A stretch of DNA of 64,000 bases from Lysobacterales bacterium. Lineage in GTDB: Bacteria > Pseudomonadota > Gammaproteobacteria > Xanthomonadales > Xanthomonadaceae. How positions within the stretch are numbered: the first letter of the stretch is position 1; every line of letters begins with the position of its first letter. The notes below the pieces were generated by a model that was not told the DNA's origin, searched no databases, and worked only from the letters and a program-made list of their open reading frames with translations. A program made the translations under genes and the position numbers. The DNA is taken from NCBI GenBank assembly GCA_019510125.1, contig JAEKKX010000007.1:62001-126000 (forward strand), given 5' to 3'. Below, piece after piece: positions 55,060-64,000 of the stretch.

Positions 55060-57432
55060 TCAGAAGCGCCAGGTGGCGGTGAGCACGGCCGAACGGGCCT
55101 CGCCCGGCGTCGCCCAGCCGTTGCCGCCGGTCACGGTGGCGCCGGTGAACGCGATGTTGTTGCGGATGCGGGTGTAGTACTCGGCGTCGAGCAGGTTGTT
55201 GAGGTTGAGCTGGAGATCGAGGCGGTCGTTGACGGCGTAGCCCACCATCGCCCGATGCACCCAGTAGGCGTCGGTCGGGAACAGCGGGCGGCCGTCGAGG
55301 GTGTTGTTCTGGACCACGAACCGCCCCTGGTAGGTCGCGCCGTAGCCGAAGGTCCAGTCGCCGGTCGTATACGTGGTCCAGAGGCTGCCGGAATGCTTCG
55401 GCGTGTTGGTCAGCGGATTGCCGGCGAACGGATCGCGATCAGTCGCGCTGTTGCCGCAGGCGGCGCCGGGGTTGGCGAAGCAGAACGCGGAGACCCCGCG
55501 CAGCACTTCGCTGTCGAGCCAGGTGTAGTTCGCGAACACCTGCCAGCCCGGCAGCAGCGTGCCGGCGACGCCGAAGACCGCGCCGTCGACGCGGGCGCGG
55601 CCGTCGAGCTGCTGCTCGCCCGCGGGATTGTCCGGGTTGCCCGGGTCGGCGACCCGGTAGTTGCGCCGTTCGTTGCGGAACACCGCTGCGGTCAGGGTCA
55701 GGTTGCGGTCCGGGATCTCCCACTTCGCGCCGAGTTCGAGGTTGATCGCGGTCTCGGCGCCGACATCGCAGTTGGCGGTGCCGGTGGTGCTGGTCGCGAT
55801 GCAACTGCCGTTGACCGAGGCCTTCGACGGCGTCTTGCTGTCGGACCACGCCAGGTAGACCGCGCCGTGCTCGCTCGGCTTGAACACCAGCCCGGCGCGG
55901 TAGGACAGGAGGTTCTCGTCGTTGCGGGCAATCGGGTTCACGCCCAGCAGCCGGCCGCGGGTGGCGTTGTCGGTGGAGACGATCCAGGTCTTCGTCGCGC
56001 CGCGGTTGCGGTCGTGGCGCGCGCCGAGGTTCAGCATCCAGCGCTCGCCGAACTTCAGGGTGTCGAACAGGTAGGCCGAAACGGTGTCGAGGTCGCCCTC
56101 GGTCCTGCCGCTGCGGAAGTAATTGAGCGGGCCGCGCCACACGTTGGCCGGATTGCGGAAGGTCTGCAGCGGATACCCCGCGCCGGTGTTCGGCAGCGGG
56201 CTGCCGTCGGCGTTGAAGAACATGCCGCCGGTGTCCAGCTCGAACGATTCGGTGGAGAAGGACAGGCCGCCGACCAGCGCATGCCGGACCGCGCCGGTCG
56301 AGAACCGCGCGGTCAGGTCGGTCTGGCCGATCGCCAGCGTGTTGCGGGTGTCGCGCACGTAGCCGCGCGGCCCGGCGACCGGCGACCAGGTGCCGGCCGG
56401 CTGCCCGCCCGCGCAGGCCTGGCCGGTGTAGGGATTGGTGCCGTCGAACAGGCACCAGTTGCCCTGCAGCGCGGTCACGTTCGACACCTGGTCCACGCGC
56501 TGCAGCCGGCCGAGGCTGCGCAGGGTCACCGCGTCGCCGAAGTCGCGCTCGAACACCGCGGTCAGCATGTCCACGTCGATCGTCTGCTTCGACACGTTGC
56601 GGTAGCCGAAGTAGGTCCGCGGATCGATCCCCGGCAGCGGGCCGTCGTGGTAGCCGTTCAGCGCGTAGGGCACGCCGTACTGCGGCAGGTTGTCGTCGGA
56701 CTGGTGCAGGTAGTTCACGGTCAGGCGCGTGTCCGACCCCAGCCCGATCGCCAGCGACGGCGCGAAGCCCCAGCGCCGGAAGCGCTCTTCGTCGCGGCCG
56801 GGCACGTCGTTGTGGTGCGCCATCGCGTTGAGCCGCAGGGCGACGCCGTTGTCGAAGTCGACGTTGGCGTCGGCGGTGGCGCGGGCGTAGCCGTCGGTGC
56901 CGGCGCCGAGCGCGAACGCGCTGGCGTCGCCGGCGTGCGCGGACTTGCTCACCAGGTTGATGTTGCCGCCGACCGATCCCGCGCCGGACATCGCCGAATT
57001 CGCGCCGTTCACCAGCTCGATCGATTCGAGGTTGAAGGTGTCGCTGCGGGTGTACTGCGCGCTGTCGCGCACGCCGTCGGTGGTGATGTCGCTGCTGGCG
57101 GTGTAGCCGCGCAGGGTGATGCTGTCGCCGTAGCCCCCGCCGCCCTCGCCGGCGCCGAAGGTGATGCCCGGCAGGGTGCCGAGCACGTCGCGCAGGCCCA
57201 GCAGGTTCTGCTGCTCGATTACCGCGCGATCGACCACGGTGATCGTCTGCGGGGTGTCGAGGACCGGTTCGGTGTACTTCGGCGACTCGGCCTTGCGCAG
57301 CGTGCTGCCGACGACCTGGACGGTGTCGATCTCGCTCGCGCCCGCGGAGGCGTCGGCGGCGGGGCCGGCCAGCGCAGGGCCGGTGACGAGGGCGATGAGG
57401 GCCATCAGCGGGGAAGGCGGGATCGTGGACAT
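55060..57432 (-). CDS. TonB-dependent siderophore receptor (Fiu-like) 1
   Basis: 790 residues. Signal peptide (about 24), plug domain (about 35-160, [16 protein letters not shown] at its start, TonB-box-like segment TVQVVGSTL), then a 22-strand barrel ending in the aromatic TWRF outer-membrane signature. The plug text [20 protein letters not shown] and ALRGY-type ([18 protein letters not shown]) match catecholate/ferric siderophore receptors. Met at 57432 gives the signal peptide; upstream frame sequence is not conserved. Second gene of the operon. Confidence 0.92.
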   Translation of the reverse strand: MSTIPPSPLMALIALVTGPALAGPAADASAGASEIDTVQVVGSTLRKAESPKYTEPVLDTPQTITVVDRAVIEQQNLLGLRDVLGTLPGITFGAGEGGGGYGDSITLRGYTASSDITTDGVRDSAQYTRSDTFNLESIELVNGANSAMSGAGSVGGNINLVSKSAHAGDASAFALGAGTDGYARATADANVDFDNGVALRLNAMAHHNDVPGRDEERFRRWGFAPSLAIGLGSDTRLTVNYLHQSDDNLPQYGVPYALNGYHDGPLPGIDPRTYFGYRNVSKQTIDVDMLTAVFERDFGDAVTLRSLGRLQRVDQVSNVTALQGNWCLFDGTNPYTGQACAGGQPAGTWSPVAGPRGYVRDTRNTLAIGQTDLTARFSTGAVRHALVGGLSFSTESFELDTGGMFFNADGSPLPNTGAGYPLQTFRNPANVWRGPLNYFRSGRTEGDLDTVSAYLFDTLKFGERWMLNLGARHDRNRGATKTWIVSTDNATRGRLLGVNPIARNDENLLSYRAGLVFKPSEHGAVYLAWSDSKTPSKASVNGSCIATSTTGTANCDVGAETAINLELGAKWEIPDRNLTLTAAVFRNERRNYRVADPGNPDNPAGEQQLDGRARVDGAVFGVAGTLLPGWQVFANYTWLDSEVLRGVSAFCFANPGAACGNSATDRDPFAGNPLTNTPKHSGSLWTTYTTGDWTFGYGATYQGRFVVQNNTLDGRPLFPTDAYWVHRAMVGYAVNDRLDLQLNLNNLLDAEYYTRIRNNIAFTGATVTGGNGWATPGEARSAVLTATWRF

Positions 57433-57648
57433 GGCGCTCCTTCGTGGGGAAAGACGGGGAGGGAGGTCCGACGGGCGGACGCAACGTGCGGGGCGCAACG
57501 TGCTGGCGCATCACGGCGCGCCGACGCTTGGGCGGCGCCGGAGGCCTGCCGCGACCGCCCGGGTGGAGGCGGCCGCGGCGCTGCGCTTCGGAGGGCTTCG
57601 CGCCGGGACGGTGGAGACGGGGCGGCGGTCGCGGGCCGCCGCGCCGGA

Positions 57649-59865
57649 TCAGAACGTGAAGTTCACGCTCAGATAGGCGCCGCGCGGAGCGCCGCGGGTG
57701 ATGTTGCTGTCGCTGTGCGCGGTCGGGAAATAGTCCGTGTCGAACAGGTTTTCGACGTTGAGCTGGGCGCGCAGATTGTCGTTGATGCGGTAGAACACGG
57801 CGGCGTCGAACCGGGTGTAGCCCTCGAGCGTGACCGCGTTGCTGATGCTGGCGTACGAATCGCTGCGATGGATCGCGCCGAGGCCCGCGCCCCACTTCGG
57901 CGAGAAGTCGTAGCGGTTCCAGACGCTGAGGCTGTGCTCGGGCGATTGCGCGAGCGTGCGACCCGCGGGCGTCGTGCCGACCGCGCGCACGGTGCGCGCG
58001 TCCTGGTACGCGTAGCTGGCGATGATCTGCCACTGCCGGGTCAGGTTGCCCGCGAGCGAGAGCTCGGCGCCCTCGATCCGCTGGCTGTCGCCGTCGAGCA
58101 GGACCAGGCGGGCAGGATCCGCCGGATCGACCACCGATGCGTTGCTGCGATCCAGCCGGTACACCGCCACCGACGCGCTCAGGTCCGGGCGCAGGTCCCA
58201 CTTGGCGCCGATCTCGTAGTTGCGGAATTCCTCCGGATCGAGCGACTGCGCGTTCGGCGTCAGTGAGGACAACTGCTCGCCGGAACGCGGCAGGTAGGTG
58301 ATGCCGTAGCTGGCGTAGATCGAGGCATTCTCCACCGGCTTCCAGATCAGGCCCGCGCGCGGCGACAGCAGGTCGTCCGACGAGGACAGGTGGCGGTTGG
58401 CCGGCGCGGTCGCCGCGCGGCGATCGGTGAAATCCACGTCGAAACGGTCGTAGCGCAGGCCGATCACGGCCTGCCAATGCTCGGAGAACTCGATCTGGTC
58501 CTGCGCATACACCGCGGCGAACTTGTTGACTCCCGAGTTGAACGCGTCGCTGGTGCCGTTGTTGGCGAACGTCACCGGCACCGAGATTGTCGGCGCGGCC
58601 AGGTCGACGATGCACGAGGTCGCGCTGCTGCCGGCGAGGCAGGTCGGGTCCGGCAGCGTGAACCGGCCGGTCTTGCGCAGGTTGTCGGTGTCCTGGCGGC
58701 CGAACTCGGCGCCGACGAGGATCTTGTGGGCGATGTCGCCGGTGTCCGCCGAGAACACGAAGTCGGTCTGGTTGAACAGGTTCCTGCGCTGGGTGGCGTT
58801 GTTGTAGGCGGCGATGGCCACGGTCGTGCCGGCCGCATTGACGCTGCCCGGGAACACGTTCTGGTAGAACTTGTCGTAATCGGCGTAGCGCGTGCGGTTG
58901 CGCAGCACCTTGCCGTCGCCGAAATCGTGTTCCACCAGCGCGTTGAAGGCGTTGACCTCGGCCCAGGTCGGACTGCGGTCCGGGTCGCCGAAGAAGGTGG
59001 CGGCGTCGGTCGCCACCGGATGGCGGGTGCCGCCGGAGGCGACGCTGTCGCTCGGCACGCCGCGGTCGGCGGTGCGCGCGTCCTTGAAGTATTCGTACCC
59101 GAGGGTGATGCGGGTGGCGTCGCCGATGCGGATCGCGAACGTCGGGTTGACGCCCTTGCGCTCCAGGGTCACGCCGTCGCGGTAGCTGTCGGAATCCTCG
59201 TACACGCCGGTGACGCGGAAGGCGGTGCCGTCGCCGATCGCCTGGCCCACGTCCGCGGTCAGGCGGCGCTTGTCCCACGAACCGGCCTGCAGCCCGAGTT
59301 CGCGCCGGGTCGTCCAGTCGGCCACCTTGGTCACGCGGTTGAGCAGGCCGCCGGGGCTGCCGCGCCCGAAGATCATCGCGTTCGGGCCCTTGAAGGCCTC
59401 GATGCGCTCGATGTTGTAGGTGTCGCGGTAGTACTGGACGTCGTCGCGCATGCCGTCGATGAACAGATCGGCGGTGGAGCTGTTGCCGCGGAACACCAGG
59501 CCGTCGCGGTTGCCTTCGCCCTGGGTGGCGCCGATGCCGGGGACGTAGCGCACCGCGTCGGCCATGCTCTGGATCGCCTGGTCGCGGATCTGCCCCTGGC
59601 TGACCACCGACACCGCCTGCGGCACGTCCACGAGCGGGGTGTCCGTCCGGGTGCCGGTCGAACTGCGCTCGGCGCCGTAGCCGCGCTCGCGCTTGCCGTC
59701 GACGCGGATGGTGTCGAGGTCGTGGTAGACGCGTTCGCGGTCCGCGCCGTCGGGCTGGACCGTCGCCGCGGCGGCGTCGGCCAGCGGTTCGGCGAGGGCG
59801 GGGCCGGCGATCGCGAGGCAAAGGGCGATGGCGAGCGGGGTCCGGGACAGCAGGTGGCAAGACAT
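57649..59865 (-). CDS. TonB-dependent siderophore receptor (catecholate type) 2
   Basis: 738 residues. Signal peptide (ALA, about 26 residues), plug (TPLVDVPQAVSVVSQGQIRD ... VRYVPGIGATQGEGNRDGLV in part) and beta-barrel ending LSVNFTF. It belongs to the catecholate/hydroxamate siderophore receptor family; the ligand cannot be read from sequence. First gene behind a strong Fur box, so iron-repressed. A 216-base gap with no gene or AT-rich Fur site separates it from receptor 1. Confidence 0.92.
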   Translation of the reverse strand: MSCHLLSRTPLAIALCLAIAGPALAEPLADAAAATVQPDGADRERVYHDLDTIRVDGKRERGYGAERSSTGTRTDTPLVDVPQAVSVVSQGQIRDQAIQSMADAVRYVPGIGATQGEGNRDGLVFRGNSSTADLFIDGMRDDVQYYRDTYNIERIEAFKGPNAMIFGRGSPGGLLNRVTKVADWTTRRELGLQAGSWDKRRLTADVGQAIGDGTAFRVTGVYEDSDSYRDGVTLERKGVNPTFAIRIGDATRITLGYEYFKDARTADRGVPSDSVASGGTRHPVATDAATFFGDPDRSPTWAEVNAFNALVEHDFGDGKVLRNRTRYADYDKFYQNVFPGSVNAAGTTVAIAAYNNATQRRNLFNQTDFVFSADTGDIAHKILVGAEFGRQDTDNLRKTGRFTLPDPTCLAGSSATSCIVDLAAPTISVPVTFANNGTSDAFNSGVNKFAAVYAQDQIEFSEHWQAVIGLRYDRFDVDFTDRRAATAPANRHLSSSDDLLSPRAGLIWKPVENASIYASYGITYLPRSGEQLSSLTPNAQSLDPEEFRNYEIGAKWDLRPDLSASVAVYRLDRSNASVVDPADPARLVLLDGDSQRIEGAELSLAGNLTRQWQIIASYAYQDARTVRAVGTTPAGRTLAQSPEHSLSVWNRYDFSPKWGAGLGAIHRSDSYASISNAVTLEGYTRFDAAVFYRINDNLRAQLNVENLFDTDYFPTAHSDSNITRGAPRGAYLSVNFTF

Positions 59866-59922
59866 GGTCGTGGGCTCGGGAGAAGTTCGCGGAGGGAAAG
59901 GGCGGCAGCGCACTGCGCGATG

Positions 59923-59950
59923 ACCATATCTTAATGATAATCATTCTCAA
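59923..59950 (-). promoter_or_regulatory. Fur box overlapping a sigma70 promoter for the siderophore receptor operon
   Basis: On the minus strand, -35 TTGAGA (plus 59945-59950) and -10 TATGGT (plus 59923-59928) with a 16-base spacer. The spacer contains ATGATTATCATT; the 19-mer at 59930-59948 matches GATAATGATAATCATTATC at 16 of 19 positions. Fur-Fe(II) binding would occlude RNA polymerase. This is the one AT-rich, well-formed site in the window. Confidence 0.88.
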
Positions 59951-60078
59951 GTAAAGCCGTTCAGGCAAAAAAGTGCCCGCCGGCGTGGCTTAGCATGTGG
60001 CGACCCCTCTCCCCGGACGCCCGACGCGATGCCCCGACGCCCCCGTTTCCCGCGTTGCACACTACCGGCGCGCCGGCC

Positions 60079-60762
60079 GTGAGCCTGCTGCTGGTCCGCC
60101 ACGGCCAGGCGAGCTTCGGCGCCGACGACTACGACCGCCTGTCCGAACGCGGCTGGGACCAGTGCCGCCGGCTGGGCGACTGGCTGGTCCGCGGCGGGCA
60201 CCGCTTCCGCACCGTCGTGGTCGGCGGCATGCGCCGGCACCGCGAGACCGCCGAAGCCGTCGCGGAGGCGTTCGCCGCGCAGGGCGCGCCACTGCCCACG
60301 CCGGTCGTCGACGCGGGCTTCGCCGAGTTCGACCACCAGGCGGTGTTCCAGGCCTATCTCGATCGCGATCCGGACGATCCGATCGCCGTCGCCAGCCGCA
60401 GCGGCGACCCGCGCGACGTCGGCGCGATGCTGCGCGCCGCGCTGCTGGCGTGGGCGCGCGACGAACTGTCCGGCGTGCCCGAGTCGTGGGCGGCGTTCGG
60501 CCAGCGCGTGCAGGCCGCGGGCGAGCGCCTGGAAGCGCTGGCGGGCGACGACGAGGCGCTGGTGCTGACCTCCGGCGGCGTGATCTCGCGGCTGGCGCAG
60601 CATGCGCTGGAGGTGCCGATCGAGCGCGCGGTGGAGCTCAACCTGTCGCTGCGCAACAGCGCGCTGTCGGAGTTCCATCCGCACGGCGGACGCCTGCGCA
60701 TGGGCTCGTGGAACGCGCTGCCGCACCTGCACGGCGAACGTGCGCTGTGGACGTACTATTGA
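60079..60762 (+). CDS. Histidine phosphatase family protein
   Basis: 227 residues with GTG start (a start at 59995 gives 255). Phosphoglycerate-mutase-like fold: catalytic [19 protein letters not shown], the second His/Glu region [19 protein letters not shown] and [16 protein letters not shown] with the catalytic His elsewhere in the C-terminal half. Family covers many small phosphatases; substrate unknown. Shares strand with the acyl-CoA dehydrogenase 53 bases downstream. Confidence 0.85.
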   Translation: MSLLLVRHGQASFGADDYDRLSERGWDQCRRLGDWLVRGGHRFRTVVVGGMRRHRETAEAVAEAFAAQGAPLPTPVVDAGFAEFDHQAVFQAYLDRDPDDPIAVASRSGDPRDVGAMLRAALLAWARDELSGVPESWAAFGQRVQAAGERLEALAGDDEALVLTSGGVISRLAQHALEVPIERAVELNLSLRNSALSEFHPHGGRLRMGSWNALPHLHGERALWTYY

Positions 60763-60815
60763 AGCCCCATGCCGATGAGGCCCGCGCCCCTGAAGCGCGC
60801 GCCGCGCTCCCGCCG

Positions 60816-62036
60816 ATGACGCCCGACGCCCCCGCCACGCTGTTTCCGTTTTCCGATCGCTCGCGCCGGCTGCAGGCCGAGGTGCGGCGTTTCCTCGACG
60901 AGAAGATCCTGCCGGCCGAGGCCGCGCTGCAGGCGCACGCCGCCGATCCGGCGACGCGCTGGACGATCCCGCCGCTGCTCGAAGCGCTGAAGGACGACGC
61001 CAGGGCGCAGGGGCTGTGGAACCTGTTCCTGCCCGACGACACCCACGGTGCCGGCCTGTCCAACCTCGAGTACGCGCCGATCGCCGAGATCACCGGCCGC
61101 AGCCTGTTCGCGCCGGAAGTCTTCAACTGCAGCGCGCCGGACACCGGCAACATGGAAGTGCTGCTGCAGTTCGCGACGCCCGCGCAGCAGGCGCCCTGGC
61201 TGCCGGGCCTGCTCGACGGCCGCATCCGCTCCGCGTTCGCGATGACCGAGCCGGCGGTCGCCAGTTCCGACGCCACCAACATCGCGCTGCCGATCGTGCG
61301 CGACGGCGACCAGCTCGTCATCGACGGCCGCAAGTGGTGGAACACCGGCGCCGCCGATCCGCGCTGCAAGCTGCTGATCGTGATGGGCGTGACCGACCCC
61401 GACGCGCCGGTGCATCGCCGCCAGTCGATGGTGCTGGTGCCGATGGACGCCCCCGGCGTGCGCGTGCTGCGGCCGCTGACCGTGTTCGGCTACGACGACG
61501 CGCCGCACGGCCACGTCGAGATCGAATTCACCGACGTGCGCGTGCCGGTCGCGAACCTGCTGGGCGCGTCCGGCAGCGGGTTCGAGATCGCCCAGGCGCG
61601 GCTCGGTCCCGGCCGCATCCACCACTGCATGCGCCTGATCGGCCTCGCCCAGCGCGCGCTGGAGGCGATGGTCGCGCGGGCGCGCACCCGCGAGGCGTTC
61701 GGCCGGCCGCTCGGCGGCCACGGCATGGCGCAGGAAGCGATCGCGCTGTCGCGCTGCGAGATCGAACAGGCGCGGCTGCTCACGCTGCAGGCCGCGGCCG
61801 CGCTCGACGCGCACGGCAACAAGGGCGCCAAGGACCTGATCGGCATGATCAAGATCGTCGCGCCGCGCATGGCCTGCGCGGTGATCGATCGCGCGATCCA
61901 GCTCCACGGCGCGGGCGGCCTGTCGCAGGACCACTTCCTCGCCCAGGCCTACGCCGGCGCGCGCTCGCTGCGTCTGGCCGACGGCCCGGACGAGGTGCAC
62001 ATTGCCGCGCTCGCGCGGTCGATGCTCAAGGGATGA
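60816..62036 (+). CDS. Acyl-CoA dehydrogenase
   Basis: 406 residues. FAD flavoprotein; N-terminal helical, middle beta ([37 protein letters not shown]) and C-terminal helical domain ([47 protein letters not shown]). It oxidises acyl-CoA to 2-enoyl-CoA. The adjacent phosphotransferase gene suggests the ACAD10/ACAD11-style pairing in breakdown of unusual (hydroxy/branched) acyl substrates. Chain length is not inferable. ATG at 60816. Confidence 0.93.
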   Translation: MTPDAPATLFPFSDRSRRLQAEVRRFLDEKILPAEAALQAHAADPATRWTIPPLLEALKDDARAQGLWNLFLPDDTHGAGLSNLEYAPIAEITGRSLFAPEVFNCSAPDTGNMEVLLQFATPAQQAPWLPGLLDGRIRSAFAMTEPAVASSDATNIALPIVRDGDQLVIDGRKWWNTGAADPRCKLLIVMGVTDPDAPVHRRQSMVLVPMDAPGVRVLRPLTVFGYDDAPHGHVEIEFTDVRVPVANLLGASGSGFEIAQARLGPGRIHHCMRLIGLAQRALEAMVARARTREAFGRPLGGHGMAQEAIALSRCEIEQARLLTLQAAAALDAHGNKGAKDLIGMIKIVAPRMACAVIDRAIQLHGAGGLSQDHFLAQAYAGARSLRLADGPDEVHIAALARSMLKG

Positions 62037-62040
62037 GGCC

Positions 62041-63069
62041 ATGACCCACCCGCTGGACCTGCCGGCAGACGCGCTGGCGACGTATCTCGAGGCGCACGTC
62101 GACGGCTTCCGCGGGCCGCTGACGGCGATCAAGTTCAAGGGCGGGCAGTCGAACCCGACCTACCGGATCGACGCCGCCAGCGGCACGTACGTGCTGCGGC
62201 GCAAGCCGCCGGGCGCGTTGCTGCCGTCGGCGCACGCGGTCGATCGCGAATTCCGCGTGCTGCAGGCGCTGCACGGCGGCCCGGTGCCGGTGGCGCGGCC
62301 GCTGCACCTGTGCGAGGACACGTCGGTCATCGGCGCGATGTTCTACCTGATGGCGCACGTCGACGGCCGCATCTTCTGGGATCCCTCGTTGCCGGATTGC
62401 GATCCCGACGCGCGCGGCGCGCACTACGACGCCATCGTCGATACGCTGGCCGCGCTGCACGCGATCGATCCCGCGGCGGTCGGGCTCGCCGACTTCGGCA
62501 AGCCGGGCAACTACTTCGCGCGGCAACTGCGGCGCTGGACCGAACAGTACCGCGCCAGCGAGACCCGCCCGATCGCGGCGATGGACGCCCTGATCGACGC
62601 GCTGCCGCCGCGCTGTCCTGCCGACGACGGCGCGGTCGCGCTGGTCCACGGCGACTTCCGCATCGACAACCTGATCTTCGCGCCGGCCGCGGCGGGCGCG
62701 CCGCGCGTCGCCGCGATCGTGGACTGGGAGCTGTCCACCCTCGGCCATCCGCTCGCCGACCTCGGCTATTTCTGCATGGCCCTGCGCCTGCCGCGCAACC
62801 CGGCGCTGCCGGGCCTGGCCGGGCTGGACCGCGCCGCGCTGGGCATCCCCGACGAACCGGCGCTGCTCGCCCGCTACGCGGAACGCAGCGGCCGCGCGAT
62901 TCCCGGCGACTGGCCGTTCGTGCTGGCCTTCAGCTTCTTCCGCCTCGCGGCCATTGCCCAGGGCGTCGCCAAGCGCGCCGAGCAGGGGAACGCGTCCAGC
63001 GAACAGGCCGCGCAGGCGGGGCGGATGGTGGATTTGCTGGCGGGGATGGGGCTCGACGCGCTGGTGTGA
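62041..63069 (+). CDS. Aminoglycoside-phosphotransferase-fold protein (ACAD10/11-type kinase)
   Basis: 342 residues of the APH/choline kinase fold. Nucleotide and catalytic elements FKGGQSNPTYRIDA, YVLRRKPPG, the Brenner-type HGDFRIDNLIF and IVDWELSTLGHPLADLGYF are intact. In ACAD10/11 a homologous domain phosphorylates 4-hydroxyacyl-CoA before dehydrogenation; the 4-base spacing to the acyl-CoA dehydrogenase supports this role over antibiotic resistance. Confidence 0.9.
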   Translation: MTHPLDLPADALATYLEAHVDGFRGPLTAIKFKGGQSNPTYRIDAASGTYVLRRKPPGALLPSAHAVDREFRVLQALHGGPVPVARPLHLCEDTSVIGAMFYLMAHVDGRIFWDPSLPDCDPDARGAHYDAIVDTLAALHAIDPAAVGLADFGKPGNYFARQLRRWTEQYRASETRPIAAMDALIDALPPRCPADDGAVALVHGDFRIDNLIFAPAAAGAPRVAAIVDWELSTLGHPLADLGYFCMALRLPRNPALPGLAGLDRAALGIPDEPALLARYAERSGRAIPGDWPFVLAFSFFRLAAIAQGVAKRAEQGNASSEQAAQAGRMVDLLAGMGLDALV

Positions 63070-63091
63070 TCGTTGCCGGCGTGCGCCGCGC

Positions 63092-63176
63092 TTTCCCGTG
63101 GGAGCGACGGAAGTCGCGACGGGCTGTGGGAAGATTTTCTTCGATTCGTCGCGACTTCCGTCGCTCCCACGGGAAA
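63092..63176. repeat. Long perfect hairpin repeat (GTGGGAGCGACGGAAGTCGCGA family)
   Basis: A 29-base arm TTTCCCGTGGGAGCGACGGA... at 63092-63120 and its exact reverse complement at 63148-63176, loop of 27 bases. It shares core AGCGAC..GTCGCGA with the repeats at 4083 but differs at the outer ends. Between convergent genes, so a terminator role is plausible. Confidence 0.9.
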
Positions 63177-63239
63177 CGACTGCGGCTCGTGCCAGCGTGT
63201 CGATCCCGATGCCACGCTACCCGCAAGTCGTTCGTGGGT

Positions 63240-63563
63240 TCACTCGCGGTCGTCGCGGGTCCACACGCCGCCGTGTTCGATCTTCACCGGGAACTTCGCG
63301 ACCGGCTCGTAGGCGGGGGCGCACAGGGCGCGGCCGTCGCGGAGGTCGAAGCGGGCGCCGTGGAGGACGCAGGTGATGCTGCCCTCGGTCGGGTCGACGT
63401 CGCCGGAGGACAGCTCGAATTCGTCGTGGGTGCATTTGTCCTCGACCGCGTACAGCTCGCCGTCGAGGTTGACCACGAGGATCGGGGTGTCGTCGGCCCA
63501 TACCGTGGCCTTCTCGCCGGGCAGGAGCTGTTCCGTCGGACACACGAACACCCAGTCGCTCAT
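63240..63563 (-). CDS. Rieske [2Fe-2S] ferredoxin-like protein
   Basis: 107 residues, a Rieske-fold [2Fe-2S] ferredoxin. Cluster ligands are CTHDEFELS (Cys-x-His) and CVLHGARFD (Cys-x2-His), 18 or so residues apart. Such small ferredoxins donate electrons to ring-hydroxylating oxygenases or to Nit/Cys reductases; no oxygenase subunit is seen nearby. ATG overlaps the GNAT gene's stop by four bases. Confidence 0.9.
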   Translation of the reverse strand: MSDWVFVCPTEQLLPGEKATVWADDTPILVVNLDGELYAVEDKCTHDEFELSSGDVDPTEGSITCVLHGARFDLRDGRALCAPAYEPVAKFPVKIEHGGVWTRDDRE

Positions 63564-64000
63564 GCGGCGGTCTCCATCGGGGAGGCGTCGAGCGCCTTGT
63601 CGAGCACCTCGAAGCGCAGGCCCGCGCGCGTGGGGATGCCGTAGCGCGGGTCGTCGTAGGGGAAGGGCTTGAACACGCCGGTGCGGACGTAGCCGCGGCG
63701 CTCGTACCAGGCGAGCAGCTCGTCGCGGCAATCGATCACGGTCATGCGCATGCGCGCGCACCCGAGCGTGTCGCGGGCGACGCGCTCGGCCTCGGCCAGC
63801 AGCATCCGGCCGAGGCCGCCGCCCTGCAGGTCCGGGCGGATCGAGAACATGCCGAATTCAGCGGTCGCCACGCCGTCGTCGGCGGCTACGACGGCGATCC
63901 GCGCGCAGCCGATCGGGTGGCCGCTCGCGTCGTCCTCGCGCTCGGCGTCCCCGGCGATCAGGATCACGCTGCCGGGCGCGTCCAGGTCGGCGCGCAGCAT
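63560..64000 (-). CDS. GNAT acetyltransferase, 5' end beyond the window
   Basis: At least 146 residues. GNAT fold: acetyl-CoA loop RPDLQGGGLGRMLLAEAERVA (only part: LQGGGLGRMLL) and the Cys-to-end region YERRGYVRTGVFKPFPYDDPRYG. The sequence begins at strand 2, so roughly 30-40 residues are missing and the Met at 64000 is probably internal. It overlaps the Rieske gene downstream, so both are expressed together. Substrate unknown. Confidence 0.85.
   Translation of the reverse strand: MLRADLDAPGSVILIAGDAEREDDASGHPIGCARIAVVAADDGVATAEFGMFSIRPDLQGGGLGRMLLAEAERVARDTLGCARMRMTVIDCRDELLAWYERRGYVRTGVFKPFPYDDPRYGIPTRAGLRFEVLDKALDASPMETAA

Noticed and set aside
57433-57648. Second Fur-controlled promoter between the two receptor genes
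   Set aside because: The gap is uniformly GC-rich and contains no ATAAT-type Fur pattern.
54835-58266. Very long plus-strand open frame opposite the PKHD and receptor genes (about 1140 residues)
   Set aside because: Composition (Gly/Arg/Ala) and lack of domains mark it as the antisense shadow of strongly supported minus-strand genes.
62041-63069. Aminoglycoside resistance gene
   Set aside because: The fold matches, but the adjacent acyl-CoA dehydrogenase and sequence style fit ACAD10/11-type metabolism.

Overview
The window is high-GC (about 70%) gammaproteobacterial chromosome. The gene orders chpA-chpB-chpC, rsmE-bioA, lptD-surA-pdxA-rsmA-apaG-apaH and lgt-thyA-folA, together with two kinds of palindromic intergenic repeat (a 'GTAGGAGCGACGTCAGTCGCGA' family and a 'GGTAGAGCGGCCTTCAGGCCGCT' family), point to Xanthomonadaceae, most likely near Lysobacter or Luteimonas. 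That placement is inferred from gene content and repeats; no marker gene was compared. No rRNA, tRNA, prophage, insertion sequence or CRISPR array was seen.

Layout. 1-4.0 kb: end of the type IV pilus chemosensory (Chp/Pil) cluster. 4.1-5.7 kb: a hairpin-repeat cluster, an NTF2-like protein and an orphan lower-GC PD-(D/E)XK-like protein. 5.9-11.6 kb: housekeeping (rsmE, bioA, nudE, cysQ, mazG, small membrane proteins). 11.8-15.3 kb: MacAB-type exporter. 15.4-20.3 kb: envelope and metal stress block, with a copper module (DUF2946 protein, a 44-residue membrane protein, PCu(A)C chaperone), a secreted Gly-rich protein, a Spy/CpxP-like protein and a divergent OmpR/EnvZ-like pair. 20.4-26.4 kb: dgkA, terC, lemA/TPM genes, lgt-thyA-folA. 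26.5-33.9 kb: minus-strand outer-membrane biogenesis and housekeeping operon. 34.0-41.0 kb: deacetylase-like protein, cobalamin adenosyltransferase, an ECF-S-like membrane protein, two ubiquinone hydroxylases, a second lgt. 41.0-49.2 kb: complete assimilatory sulfate reduction as two divergent units (cysJIH; TSUP exporter-cysD-cysNC). 49.4-53.6 kb: stress membrane protein, M20 dipeptidase, ComEA-like, HutD-like, and a di-iron oxygen-binding protein behind an FNR-type box. 53.6-59.9 kb: iron-uptake cluster (two TonB-dependent siderophore receptors, PKHD hydroxylase, PepSY-type membrane protein) behind a strong Fur box. 60-64 kb: histidine phosphatase, acyl-CoA dehydrogenase, phosphotransferase, Rieske protein, truncated acetyltransferase.

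The most notable observations are a CheB-like protein that lost its catalytic serine and carries 16 uninterrupted acidic pentapeptide repeats; a short membrane protein translationally coupled to the copper chaperone; an FNR box placed at about -41.5 before the di-iron oxygen-binding gene; an orphan PD-(D/E)XK-like protein in foreign-looking DNA; a cpxP/cpxRA-like arrangement; and two Lgt paralogues that both keep catalytic residues.
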